A stretch of DNA of 64,000 bases from Flagellimonas okinawensis (GTDB taxonomy: Bacteria > Bacteroidota > Bacteroidia > Flavobacteriales > Flavobacteriaceae): assembly GCF_029194005.1 (NCBI RefSeq), contig NZ_JARFVA010000002.1:248001-312000 (forward strand), written 5' to 3'. Below are positions 43,325 to 51,004 of the stretch, in pieces. The position numbers were made by a program, and so were the translations under genes. Position 1 is the first letter of the stretch. Every line of letters starts with the position of its first letter. The notes under the pieces were generated by a model. The model did not search any database. It was not told where the DNA came from and worked only from the letters and a program-made list of their open reading frames with translations.

Positions 43325-44827
43325 ATGGCCACTATAGCTTCCATATGGGCAATTGCTGAACCGCTTCTTTTTCTATTTCAATTATTTGTTGGACTAAGAT
43401 TTAAGTACCACACAAAAGTCTCAGAACGACAATTTGACGCCCTTTCAAAAGAAGCGTTTAAGGAGCTGCAAATACATTTAACTCACTTTGGTGCAAATGA
43501 TTCTATAATAGCAGCGGAAGAGATGTACTGTAGACATCTTAAAAACGATATCAAACAACGTGACGGAAAGTTTGTCTTCCTTGAAGGGGAACTTCATTTA
43601 AAACTGCTGAAAAAGTTTCATTTGCCAAGCAAAAACAAGGTTGACGGTTTTTTAATAAAATCCTTCTTTTTTATCCATGGATATAGCCACACCTTCAATT
43701 ACCTGCTTTTTGTGGATCGAGTAAAAAGAAGGTTTGGTGTTAAAAACACCATTCTTCATTATTTGTCTATTCCTAATTGGAGAAAAATGAAATTTGGTGA
43801 ACTGTCACGAGCGGTTTCGGAAGTAAAAAAGATTACTGATAAACATTGGAATGACAGGTATCTAATCCCTAAAAACCAAGATATATCTGAATCTAAGCCT
43901 TCTATAGCAAGGGCAATAGACAAAGTGCTTGCTAACGGAGTAATTTCAGAGAAATCCGTTTTCAACCTCGCTTCAAGTGAAAAGTTAGTTTTTGTGCATA
44001 AGTATGCGGAAGGGTGGGATTTTTACAATAGGTACATCGAAGATCTAAATGCAGCAAAGGCGGTTGTAAAAAAATGGAAAGAATCAAAAGCTCAGAATGC
44101 CAATACTAAACTTAAAAAAGCAAAAGACGAACTCAAAAGGGTTGAAAGCAATTGGCTTCAAGCTCCTATTGCCCATTCATTAGAAAAGTACGGGTTTCAG
44201 AAGTTATTCAACAGAATGGATGGAGTATATGTGTTGCCCCTTTCTATGATACCGGAAAAATATCATAACCAAATTGATTCATTTTTTAGAGAAATCATCG
44301 ACTCCGCAAAAGAATATACCAATACCTCTATTCAAAATGGAAATCCTTATATAACTGAGGAGAACCGAAATCTAAAATATCTGATACTGAATCATGTAAT
44401 TCCTGTCAATGAAATACTGATTCTTTCTGAGGAACGAACGATTGAAATTTCATCACCTGCGCTATCACGAATGCTTTTTACCAGCTATCTATCAAAAGAT
44501 GAAACAAACGTTTCCAACATGTATATCAATGATGTTGTAAGAAACGTTGATTTTCTATCACTGTTAGGCACTACAAAGTCAGATAATCTAATCAGACAAC
44601 ATTTTGAGGATTTGAAGAGAATACTTTGGGAACTATATAACATAGACATACTGAAGCCAGTAATGCTTTCAATGCTTGACGACAACAAATTAGATGTGGT
44701 TATTGAAAGACTTCAAGCTGTAAACAATGAATTCGACAGATTAAGTCGGTTCGTAAAGAGAAGACTTACAGAACTAAACGAATTTTATTCTGATCTGAAT
44801 AAGGAATTAAATGAAATAAAAAAATAA
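43325..44827 (+). CDS. Unknown 500-residue protein with N-terminal membrane segment
   Basis: 500 residues. One N-terminal membrane helix (IASIWAIAEPLLFLFQLFVGL), then a long mostly helical cytoplasmic-type region with charged coiled-coil-like stretches (AVVKKWKESKAQ; ANTKLKKAKDELKRVESNW) and a C-terminal helical bundle. No catalytic motif is recognised. It is translationally linked to the preceding gene (2-base gap). An effector/sensor pair at the inner membrane is possible, but nothing in the sequence proves function. Confidence 0.65.
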   Translation: MATIASIWAIAEPLLFLFQLFVGLRFKYHTKVSERQFDALSKEAFKELQIHLTHFGANDSIIAAEEMYCRHLKNDIKQRDGKFVFLEGELHLKLLKKFHLPSKNKVDGFLIKSFFFIHGYSHTFNYLLFVDRVKRRFGVKNTILHYLSIPNWRKMKFGELSRAVSEVKKITDKHWNDRYLIPKNQDISESKPSIARAIDKVLANGVISEKSVFNLASSEKLVFVHKYAEGWDFYNRYIEDLNAAKAVVKKWKESKAQNANTKLKKAKDELKRVESNWLQAPIAHSLEKYGFQKLFNRMDGVYVLPLSMIPEKYHNQIDSFFREIIDSAKEYTNTSIQNGNPYITEENRNLKYLILNHVIPVNEILILSEERTIEISSPALSRMLFTSYLSKDETNVSNMYINDVVRNVDFLSLLGTTKSDNLIRQHFEDLKRILWELYNIDILKPVMLSMLDDNKLDVVIERLQAVNNEFDRLSRFVKRRLTELNEFYSDLNKELNEIKK

Positions 44828-44831
44828 CTGT

Positions 44832-45013
44832 GCCCAACATAGATGCTATAAGCAACAGCGCCCTGCGGGACGCTACTGCTCATAGCCAGGGCCGTCAGAC
44901 TGTCTCAAAACCCCCATTTTTGAGTTTCCTACACGGGTAGGGACCTTTAAAAAATTCTAAATACGGCAATCTCATGGGTTCAAAATGAGTTTTGAGACAG
45001 ACTGCCGTTATGT
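44832..45013 (+). repeat. attC-like site interrupted by a small transposable element
   Basis: GCCCAAC (44832-44838) fits the integron R'' core RYYYAAC. It is followed by a 42-base hairpin (44845-44886) with paired blocks GCTAT/ATAGC, AGCA/TGCT, AGCG/CGCT and CC/GG, then, after removal of the insertion at 44896-45003, GTTATGTG. Without the insertion the site would be about 70-75 bases, a normal attC length. Confidence 0.55.
44896..45003. mobile_element. MITE-like insertion of about 108 bp
   Basis: Ends read CAGACTGTCTCAAAAC on the left and GTTTTGAGACAGACTG on the right: 16-bp inverted repeats with one mismatch. GCCGT flanks it at 44891-44895 and 45004-45008 as a probable 5-bp target duplication. 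It has no coding capacity, so it must have moved with a transposase from elsewhere. Confidence 0.7.
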
Positions 45014-45040
45014 GTCATTTGAGAATTGACACTTTGTCAC

Positions 45041-45056
45041 AGTGTTAAATAACACT
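45041..45056. repeat. Small perfect hairpin AGTGTTA/TAACACT
   Basis: 7-bp arms separated by AA, just downstream of the attC-like site and before the first 106-bp repeat. Meaning unknown; it may be a terminator-less RNA hairpin or a protein site. Confidence 0.4.
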
Positions 45057-45094
45057 CTAAACGGCATAATTTTTGCTAAAAGATTCATAGCTTG

Positions 45095-45200
45095 GACCTT
45101 AGGTTCCCATTCGAATCGATGGTCAGGATTGCCCAAGGACTACTTAGGCAAATGAGACTTCAGATTTATCTGAGCTTGTTTATACTTCTAAGTGGAACTG
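45095..45200 (+). repeat. 106-bp structured direct repeat, copy 1
   Basis: Identical over 106 bases to 45456-45561. Within the unit GACC pairs with GGTC, TTGCC...AAG pairs with CTT...GGCAA, and TCAGAT pairs with ATCTGA, so the transcript could form three hairpins. It has no protein-like frame. Upstream of a reverse transcriptase, a structured RNA template is a reasonable suggestion. Confidence 0.7.
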
Positions 45201-45455
45201 TGCAGTTCCCGTTTGATGCCATTGTATATAGCAGTACAATAATCGTGGATATAGTGGCAGCAAGCTCTTTTGAGAGTAGGGAGTGCAGGCACTCCGTCGA
45301 ATTCCGCAAAAAACTTGCAAAAGTCGTCAAAAAACTTAAATTGCAATGAAATGTGTAGATACGTGAATTTAGAACACGGCGAATCTCGACCAGCTAAAAG
45401 TTCAGTCGATGCCGCCCAGAATTTAGAACTTGGATTGCAAGTCCAAGTCGCGGTT

Positions 45456-45561
45456 GACCTTAGGTTCCCATTCGAATCGATGGTCAGGATTGCCCAAGGA
45501 CTACTTAGGCAAATGAGACTTCAGATTTATCTGAGCTTGTTTATACTTCTAAGTGGAACTG
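45456..45561 (+). repeat. 106-bp structured direct repeat, copy 2
   Basis: Exact second copy, 361 bases after the first and 68 bases before the reverse transcriptase start. An inverted pair, TATAGCAGTAC (45227-45237) and GTACTGCTATA (45578-45588), lies just after the copies and could join the two in one fold. Confidence 0.7.
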
Positions 45562-45629
45562 CTCCCTTAACTGTAAAGTACTGCTATAATCAATATTGAT
45601 TTCCACGACCTTTGCATAACAAGTAATGG

Positions 45630-46925
45630 ATGTCAAGTGCAAGTTTATTAGAAAAAATCTCTTCCGAAAAATCATTAATCAAAGCTTGGAGAAAGCTTGA
45701 TAAATCCAATCCTGATTCTCACGGAATTTCCGGCGTAACGATAGAACAGTTCAAAAAAAATTACGAAGAACGTATCGCGTCTTTAAGTCAGGAATTATTA
45801 GGTGGAAATTTTCAATTTTCACCTACTCGGGCAGTTGCAATTTTAAAGAAAAAAGATAAATACAGACCTCTTCAAATACCTGAAATTAAAGATAGAATTG
45901 TTCTAAAATCTATAGCCTTAGAATTAGAAACTCATTTCAAAAAGAAGCTTTCCAAAAGTAAAGGTGTTAGTTTTGCTTATCAGAAAGGGCTTGGAGTAAA
46001 AGATGCTATAAAGAAAATGGGATTGCTGTACAATAACGGAAATCCGATAATTCTTGAAGCTGATATAAAGAACTTTTTCGGTAAGGTCGATAAAAACACT
46101 TTATTAACCAAAGATATTTTTCCAAATCTGCCTGACACGTCACTAAATGAGTTAATATCAGAAGGATTAAGCCAGCCATTAAATGGGGTTTCATCATTGA
46201 CTGAATCAGAGGCAAAAGCTTTTGAAAATATAAATAGTGGAATTCCACAAGGTAATGCACTGTCTCCATTACTTTCAAATATTTTCCTGTCTCCCTTTGA
46301 CATATACTTAAAGCAAAATAATTTCCAACTTATTAGATATGCAGATGATTTTGTAGTGCTGTGTAAAAACGAAAAACAGGCACTGGATTGTTTTAATAAA
46401 GCTTCTACCTTTTTAAAAAAAGAACTTGGACTAGAATTATACGAGCTCTCATCGGAGAAATCTGCCATAATTGACCCCAAAAAAGACCGTTTTGTTTTTC
46501 TGTCTGTCGAATTCGATGGCAACGCTTTTTTTCCAAGCGCTGAGAGCTTTGAGAAATTGAAGAATAAATTGAGAAGTGTATGCGCATTACCGAAAAACCG
46601 TATTAACCTTCTTGAATTGTTGACTAAAGTTAAAAATCGAGTTGAAGGATGGGTTTCTGCATTCTATTATACAGATATGGATAGATATGTCGAGGAGTTG
46701 GATTATTTTGTGGATAGGCAAGTTCTTCTGGGGGCTAGAAAATTTGAATGGAGAATGACATCAGAATCGAAAGGTGAATTACCCGAAAAATATAGAAATG
46801 GCAAGAGGTTTAAAGATTGTCTTTCTAGAGAACAAAGGGCAGGTAGCGGAATTCCATTGGCCGTAGACATCTTGAAAAGAATGAGAGACAAGGAAGAAAA
46901 AAAATTGAAGAAAAACGCCACATAA
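45630..46925 (+). CDS. Reverse transcriptase, unclassified (defence-RT or retron-like candidate)
   Basis: 431 residues. RT motifs: KDKYRPLQIPEIKDRIVLKSIA (fingers), EADIKNFFGKV, SGIPQGNALSPLLSNIFLSPF, and the catalytic YADD in IRYADDFVVLCKN. The C-terminal thumb region has NRVEGWVSAFYY, as in group II-like RTs, but no maturase X or endonuclease domain is clear, and no intron domain V follows the gene. The ATG at 45630 is preceded by GACCTTTG (45607-45614), close to the Bacteroidota -7 box. It follows the duplicated 106-bp sequence. A stand-alone RT with repeated upstream structure in an ICE cargo suggests a defence-associated RT; the class is not decidable by eye. Confidence 0.82.
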   Translation: MSSASLLEKISSEKSLIKAWRKLDKSNPDSHGISGVTIEQFKKNYEERIASLSQELLGGNFQFSPTRAVAILKKKDKYRPLQIPEIKDRIVLKSIALELETHFKKKLSKSKGVSFAYQKGLGVKDAIKKMGLLYNNGNPIILEADIKNFFGKVDKNTLLTKDIFPNLPDTSLNELISEGLSQPLNGVSSLTESEAKAFENINSGIPQGNALSPLLSNIFLSPFDIYLKQNNFQLIRYADDFVVLCKNEKQALDCFNKASTFLKKELGLELYELSSEKSAIIDPKKDRFVFLSVEFDGNAFFPSAESFEKLKNKLRSVCALPKNRINLLELLTKVKNRVEGWVSAFYYTDMDRYVEELDYFVDRQVLLGARKFEWRMTSESKGELPEKYRNGKRFKDCLSREQRAGSGIPLAVDILKRMRDKEEKKLKKNAT

Positions 46926-46941
46926 CAACGGTAACCGTTGC
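46919..46941 (+). repeat. Cassette-type right boundary after the RT gene
   Basis: CACATAAC (46919-46926), which contains the RT stop, is the exact complement of GTTATGTG at 45007-45014. It is followed by the palindrome CAACGGTAACCGTTG (7-bp arms). This repeats the pattern seen for the first cassette, but the site is shorter than a normal attC. Confidence 0.4.
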
Positions 46942-47194
46942 ACAAGTCCCTGAGCAGCGGAAAAGAAACCTGTTTTAGCCCTTTTTGGGGGCTTTTTTAT
47001 TTTCCCATCAACATTGAAGATTAGGTTTTAGGTCTTTTTCAGGAGCTCCAAAGAGCAAAACAAGGGCGCTTTTCAGCAGAATGGACAAAGTAAGTTGCCC
47101 CGCCACACTTTACATCCGTTTCTCTTCGAATTTCAGGTACATTTTCAGGTTGTATGCGATTGTCTACAATATATGGACTTGCAAAAGGATTAGA
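46942..47194. other. Non-coding spacer between RT cassette and HerA remnant
   Basis: No gene seen. A T-rich stretch (GCCCTTTTTGGGGGCTTTTTTA near 46978, hairpin GCCC/GGGC plus T-run) probably terminates the RT transcript. Confidence 0.5.
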
Positions 47195-47473
47195 AGTTCA
47201 TCCGCTACACAAATGCCAAGAGATATTCCTAAAGGTACTTTAAGTCAAATGGGAGCTTTTATAGCTCATAGTCTAATTAATTTTAACGACAAAGAAGCAA
47301 TAGGTAGTGCTTGTAGTACAGTTAATAAAAATACATTGGACTTCTTACCTATTCTTGGAGAAGGAGAAGCAGTTGTAACTGGTGTTGATTTTCCGATGCC
47401 AATTATTATGAAATTTGAAAAACCAATTGAGCAACCGAATTCAGGTACGCCAAAATTGAATATAATCGAATAA
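47195..47473 (+). pseudogene. C-terminal remnant of a HerA-like ATPase
   Basis: The open frame from 47081 begins with unrelated residues and then becomes a HerA/DUF87 C-terminus: SATQMPRDIPKGTLSQMGAF, NDKEAIGSACS, LDFLPILGEGEAVVTGVDFPMP. Only about 90 of the usual 550-650 residues remain, and Walker motifs are lost. HerA partners with SIR2, DUF4297 or other nucleases in phage defence, so a defence locus once stood here. Confidence 0.75.
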
Positions 47474-47935
47474 TTAAAATGCCAACGCTTAAAGCCGTAC
47501 ACATTTGCAATACGCATCCGCAAACAAAATGCCAAAATTGCAAAAAAGTATGTCTTTGTCAATGTAGCCTTCCCTAAAAATGGAGCTGCCCAAGAATTAT
47601 GTCAAATTGACTTCGCAAACTCTAATAGAGTAGGGTCATTTTTCAATTTTTCCATATCATCTGAAATTTTGCTATCCAATACCTTTGTAGGTACCCCGAT
47701 CTTTAGGACAAGAGTTGTAAAAATACCTGAAAATGAATTTTAACTATAATTTTTGCTTTAGAAATGTCTAAAAGTGTCTAGTTTGTAGCAGAAGCTGGTT
47801 TATCAATGTAGTTGATCAACTCGTCCCAAGTAAATGAGTATACTTCTCTTGTTGACAATTTTTTATATGTTCAGATAAATCCAGTTTTAGTATTTTTTCG
47901 AGGAATTCACCAATTTTTGGGGATAGACTCGAATT
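47474..47935. other. Decayed AT-rich DNA without genes
   Basis: No open frame of note. Contains a TTTAGAAATGTCTAAAAGTG repeat start at 47757 that reappears at 48143, and scraps that do not translate cleanly. Confidence 0.5.
47757..47781. repeat. AATGTCTA repeat block, left
   Basis: TTTAGAAATGTCTAA followed by AAGTGTCTAG. The same opening occurs at 48143, on the other side of the transposase remnant, so the pair may be remains of element ends or repeats carried by it. Confidence 0.45.
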
Positions 47936-48175
47936 TTAACTAAGAAAATTATTATGAATGAATGAAAAACTTTTATAGAGTGGAATTATATGGTTTTGAT
48001 ACATTAAAATCTCATACGGTGTCTTTCCCTTGAATGTTCCATGGGGTCTGTAAAAGTTATAACCCCTATTGTTTTGCAGCCTTACCTTTAATGCTTTGTG
48101 ATCACCAATTTCAACAGATAGAGCATCAACGCAAAATTCATATTTAGAAATGTCTAATAAAATGTCTAAAAATGT
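47936..48175 (-). pseudogene. C-terminal fragment of an IS3/IS481-type transposase
   Basis: Minus-strand reading from about 48175 to the TAA at 47936-47938 is uninterrupted and includes RGYNFYRPHGTFKGKTPYEIL, the typical end of DDE integrase-fold transposases (YNFxRPHxxxxxKTPxE). About 80 residues remain; the DDE catalytic part is absent. Confidence 0.75.
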
Positions 48176-48197
48176 CTAGGTAATAGGGTTAGACATT
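48143..48197. repeat. AATGTCTA repeat block, right, with hairpin
   Basis: Three direct AATGTCTA units (48149, 48161 and 48171) followed by the inverted TAGACATT at 48190-48197, which pairs perfectly with the last unit. Confidence 0.5.
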
Positions 48198-48366
48198 TTT
48201 CATATTTTTCCATGGGGCTCGATTTTTCCTTGCTTCCTAAATTGCAAAAAACGAAAATCAAATCAATCAATTCTGTAATGCGGTTAAAATTGTTTTTGTA
48301 GTGTTTTTAAGTATCGTTGTAATGAAAAAGAACCACGTTACATTACAAAAGATATGAAATAAATAG
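48198..48366. other. AT-rich leader of the DUF6088-like gene
   Basis: No gene. Probably carries the promoter of 48367, but I cannot place its boxes with confidence. Confidence 0.35.
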
Positions 48367-48597
48367 ATGGCGAGTATAGAAGAACAAATACTAGCTCAAA
48401 TTAAAAATAATGAAGAGGGCACAATATTCCTTACAGAAGATTTTGCCCAAATAGCAATTGCCAATGAACTACGTGTAGCTTTATATCGTTTGGTAAAAAG
48501 GGGTGTTTTGTGTAGGTTGGCCAGTGGTATCTATGTAAAACCTATATGGAATTTGACTAAGTGCCTTGTACCCTGGCCAACTGAACCCAAAGAATGA
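48367..48597 (+). pseudogene. Truncated DUF6088/AbiEi-like antitoxin N-terminal domain
   Basis: 76 residues. ASIEEQILAQIKNNEEGTIF, EDFAQIAIANELRVALYRLVKRG and LCRLASGIYVKP match the winged-helix start of DUF6088/AbiEi-like antitoxins, which are normally about 200 residues. After YVKPI the frame loses family character and stops 18 codons later, so a frameshift or deletion is likely. No AbiEii-type toxin follows. It may still be expressed as a small HTH protein. Confidence 0.65.
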
Positions 48598-48676
48598 TAT
48601 ACCCCGTAGTTATTCCTTCACCCATTCTTTTGTTTCGAAAAAACACTTTGGAAAATATTCAGGATATTCAAATACT

Positions 48677-49888
48677 TTATAATAGAATTTCAACTGCCTT
48701 ATCAACCAATGATGTATCCAGTTCTTTCAAATAGGCCTGAGTAATTGCCATGTTTTGATGCCCCAATGATTCGCTGATTACATCCGTTGCAACTCCTTTT
48801 TGCTTAAGGCAATTGGCAAAACTGTGGCGTGCCACATAACTGGTCACGGATTTTTCAATTTCGGCCAATTCCGCGATAGCCTTTAAATCCTTGTTATAGT
48901 TTTTGAGCACTTTGGTCTTGCGGTTTTCAATCTGGTTCGGGGTAAGCTCGTCATGGAGCAAAATGGGAAAGACATATTTTGTGCCCAATGAATTTTTACG
49001 ATAATAATCCAAGATTTCCTGAACCGGAGGGAGGATTTTAATGGTAAAGTTCCCCTTGGTCTTAGAGCGGGTATAATAAATGTTCCCACCTTTGATGTCC
49101 TTCCATTTCAATTTCATCATATCGGCAAAGTTCATTCCACGAGTATAAAAGCTAAAAACAAAATAGTTCTTGCTGTTCAGAAGCTCTGGATTTTCTGAAA
49201 GGTCAACATTGATTATTTGTTTTACCTCTTCAAAGGTAAGGGCCCTTTTGGCGCTCCTTCCTTTCAATCTGGATACTTTGTATGCACGAAAGGGATAAAG
49301 GGATTCCTTTACGATGTTTCTTCTGATGGCATGGTTGTACAACGCCCTTATGGAGCGCATCCTCACGCCAATACCGCCATCTGTGCCACCTCGTGAACGC
49401 AGATAGGCCTCATATTTTTCAAGAAAGGCCGGGGTAATGTCCGTAAAAGAAAGGTCTTTGTCAAACTTTAAATATCTCTGGACGGATTTACTGGTATCGT
49501 TGTGGAAACGGGCATTGCCCATTCTACCAGCTAGCTTCAACTCCTCCACTATTTCATCCCAAAAGTCAAAAACGTTTCTTCTGACTGGATTGAATGCCAG
49601 CCTAAAATTATGTTCAAATTCCCTCAAAGAGAAATCGTCTTTCTCCATTTCCAACTCTGCAATCACTTTTAAGGCCCTGTCCCGAAATTTTAACAATAAC
49701 CGATTGTCCTGAATAAAATTGCTGTGGTTTTTATTGAAGGAACCGGTACGTTCATCCCACTCTTTTGGAAAGGCATTGTAAATGGTCTTGAAGTATTTAG
49801 ATCGCCTATCTTTGGTCACACGAAGGCATACCGGATAACTTCCATCGGAAAGCTGTTTTTTTCTTAAAACCGTTCGTACATTAATCAT
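48677..49888 (-). CDS. int: Tyrosine recombinase (ICE integrase)
   Basis: 403 residues from the ATG at 49888 (MINVRTVLRKKQLSDGSYPV); an earlier ATG at 49933 is possible. An arm-binding domain is followed by an SAM-like core-binding domain and a catalytic domain with Arg in SFYTRGMNFADMMKLKW, the TSYVARHSFANCL box (Arg and His), LGHQNM and the tyrosine in ITQAYLKELD. The gene is intact. Its 5' end faces the tRNA 3' fragment at 50040, about 150 bases away, the usual arrangement of an integrase beside its attachment site. Confidence 0.92.
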   Translation of the reverse strand: MINVRTVLRKKQLSDGSYPVCLRVTKDRRSKYFKTIYNAFPKEWDERTGSFNKNHSNFIQDNRLLLKFRDRALKVIAELEMEKDDFSLREFEHNFRLAFNPVRRNVFDFWDEIVEELKLAGRMGNARFHNDTSKSVQRYLKFDKDLSFTDITPAFLEKYEAYLRSRGGTDGGIGVRMRSIRALYNHAIRRNIVKESLYPFRAYKVSRLKGRSAKRALTFEEVKQIINVDLSENPELLNSKNYFVFSFYTRGMNFADMMKLKWKDIKGGNIYYTRSKTKGNFTIKILPPVQEILDYYRKNSLGTKYVFPILLHDELTPNQIENRKTKVLKNYNKDLKAIAELAEIEKSVTSYVARHSFANCLKQKGVATDVISESLGHQNMAITQAYLKELDTSLVDKAVEILL

Positions 49889-50039
49889 TTTCAGCGGTGT
49901 TTTGGGTACAACATAGGTACAACAAATGGTCATTTAAAGGTAGTATTGATGCATCTAAATGAAAAGAAAAAATTCATAAAACATTGAAAATCAATACATA
50001 AGAAACCAAATGAAAATTTATGACAGCTAATAAAAGCTG
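49889..50039. other. Integrase promoter and element end
   Basis: AT-rich, no gene. Expected to hold the integrase promoter and arm-type binding sites; none can be pinned by eye. Confidence 0.4.
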
Positions 50040-50083
50040 CTCATAATCAGGGGGTCCCTGGTTCGAGCCCAGGTGGGACCACA
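50040..50083 (+). other. attR-like tRNA 3' half (CAT anticodon)
   Basis: The sequence starts in the anticodon loop (CTCATAA), then TCAGG, a 5-base variable loop, the T arm CCTGG-TTCGAGC-CCAGG, acceptor strand TGGGACC and discriminator A. The 5' half is missing: the bases before it do not pair in the anticodon stem. This is a displaced 3' end of a tRNA-Met-like (or Ile2) gene, created by site-specific integration. The intact gene should lie at the other end of the element, left of the window. Confidence 0.85.
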
Positions 50084-50084
50084 T

Positions 50085-50122
50085 AAAACCCTTTCAAGTC
50101 ACTGATTTGGAAGGGTTTTTTT
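50085..50122 (+). terminator. Terminator following the tRNA fragment
   Basis: AAAACCCTT pairs with AAGGGTTTT over a 17-base loop and ends in T-run. Before integration it would have terminated the tRNA transcript. Confidence 0.7.
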
Positions 50123-50209
50123 ATACCTAGAATTACTTCCCGATTAAATCTTAGGAAAAAACTATTACTTGTAAGTTTGTAGGGATTGAATCCCGAAATC
50201 AATAACTGT

Positions 50210-51004
50210 ATGAAGCTTTTTACAATTACGGAACCTAAGGTGGCGAAAGTTCCTATCATTATCAGTTCTCCGCATTCCGGCACTTATTTTCCAGAAATGA
50301 TTGCCGATAAGTTTCGCCCAGAAATGATTGAGAAGCCAGACGACACGGATTGGTTTATTGACAAATTGTACGACTTTGCTCCAGATTTGGGCATTACCAT
50401 GATCACAGCCAATTACAGCCGTTGGGTCATCGATTTAAATCGCGACCCGGACAGCAAACCATTGTATGATGATGGGAGGGTGATTACTGGGTTGACCCCA
50501 ACGACCAATTTTAATGGAGAAGCCCTGTATCAAGGTGAAGCTCTAGACTCCGGGGACATTGATTTAAGAATTGAAAACTACTATAGACCCTATCATGATA
50601 AGATCATGGAATTGCTGGATCAAACAAAACAACAATTTGGAAAAGCATTATTGTTCGACGCGCATTCCATCAGAAAAGTGGTGCCAGGCATCCAAAAAGA
50701 ACCATTTCCAGATTTGATTTTAGGCGATAATGATGGCGCAACGGCATCGGAAGCCCTTATAAACTCGGCTTTAAACGTGCTAAAAACATCGGGTAAAACA
50801 GTTGAGCATAATCACCCTTTTAAAGGCGGATACATTACCAGGTCGTTCGGAAAGCCTTCCGAAAATATTCATGCATTACAGCTCGAGATGGCCAAAACCA
50901 ATTACATGGACGATTCCGAAACAAAATACCACTATGAGAGGGCCGAGGTAACGAGGGAGAATTTAAAAGAGATATTTAAAGAGTTGATAAATGTTTTAAA
51001 ATGA
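50210..51004 (+). CDS. hutG: N-formylglutamate amidohydrolase
   Basis: 264 residues from the ATG at 50210 (MKLFTITEPKVAKVPIII). The family signature SSPHSGTYFP, the DTDWFIDKLYDF segment, NYSRWVIDLNRDP and FDAHSIRK are visible. It hydrolyses N-formylglutamate to glutamate and formate. It overlaps hutF by 4 bases (ATGA), and the pair completes the deiminase branch of histidine breakdown. First chromosomal gene after the element end. Confidence 0.88.
   Translation: MKLFTITEPKVAKVPIIISSPHSGTYFPEMIADKFRPEMIEKPDDTDWFIDKLYDFAPDLGITMITANYSRWVIDLNRDPDSKPLYDDGRVITGLTPTTNFNGEALYQGEALDSGDIDLRIENYYRPYHDKIMELLDQTKQQFGKALLFDAHSIRKVVPGIQKEPFPDLILGDNDGATASEALINSALNVLKTSGKTVEHNHPFKGGYITRSFGKPSENIHALQLEMAKTNYMDDSETKYHYERAEVTRENLKEIFKELINVLK

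Noticed and set aside
45092..45349. ORFs through the 106-bp repeats
   Set aside because: The two copies translate to the same peptide only because the DNA is duplicated; the downstream frames diverge and the unit is rich in hairpins, so non-coding structure is the better reading.
45630..46925. Group II intron-encoded maturase
   Set aside because: No X or endonuclease domain is clear in the protein, and the sequence after the gene shows no domain V-like hairpin or intron 3' end.
50040..50083. A complete tRNA gene
   Set aside because: Only the half from the anticodon loop onward is present; the upstream bases cannot form the acceptor, D or anticodon stems.
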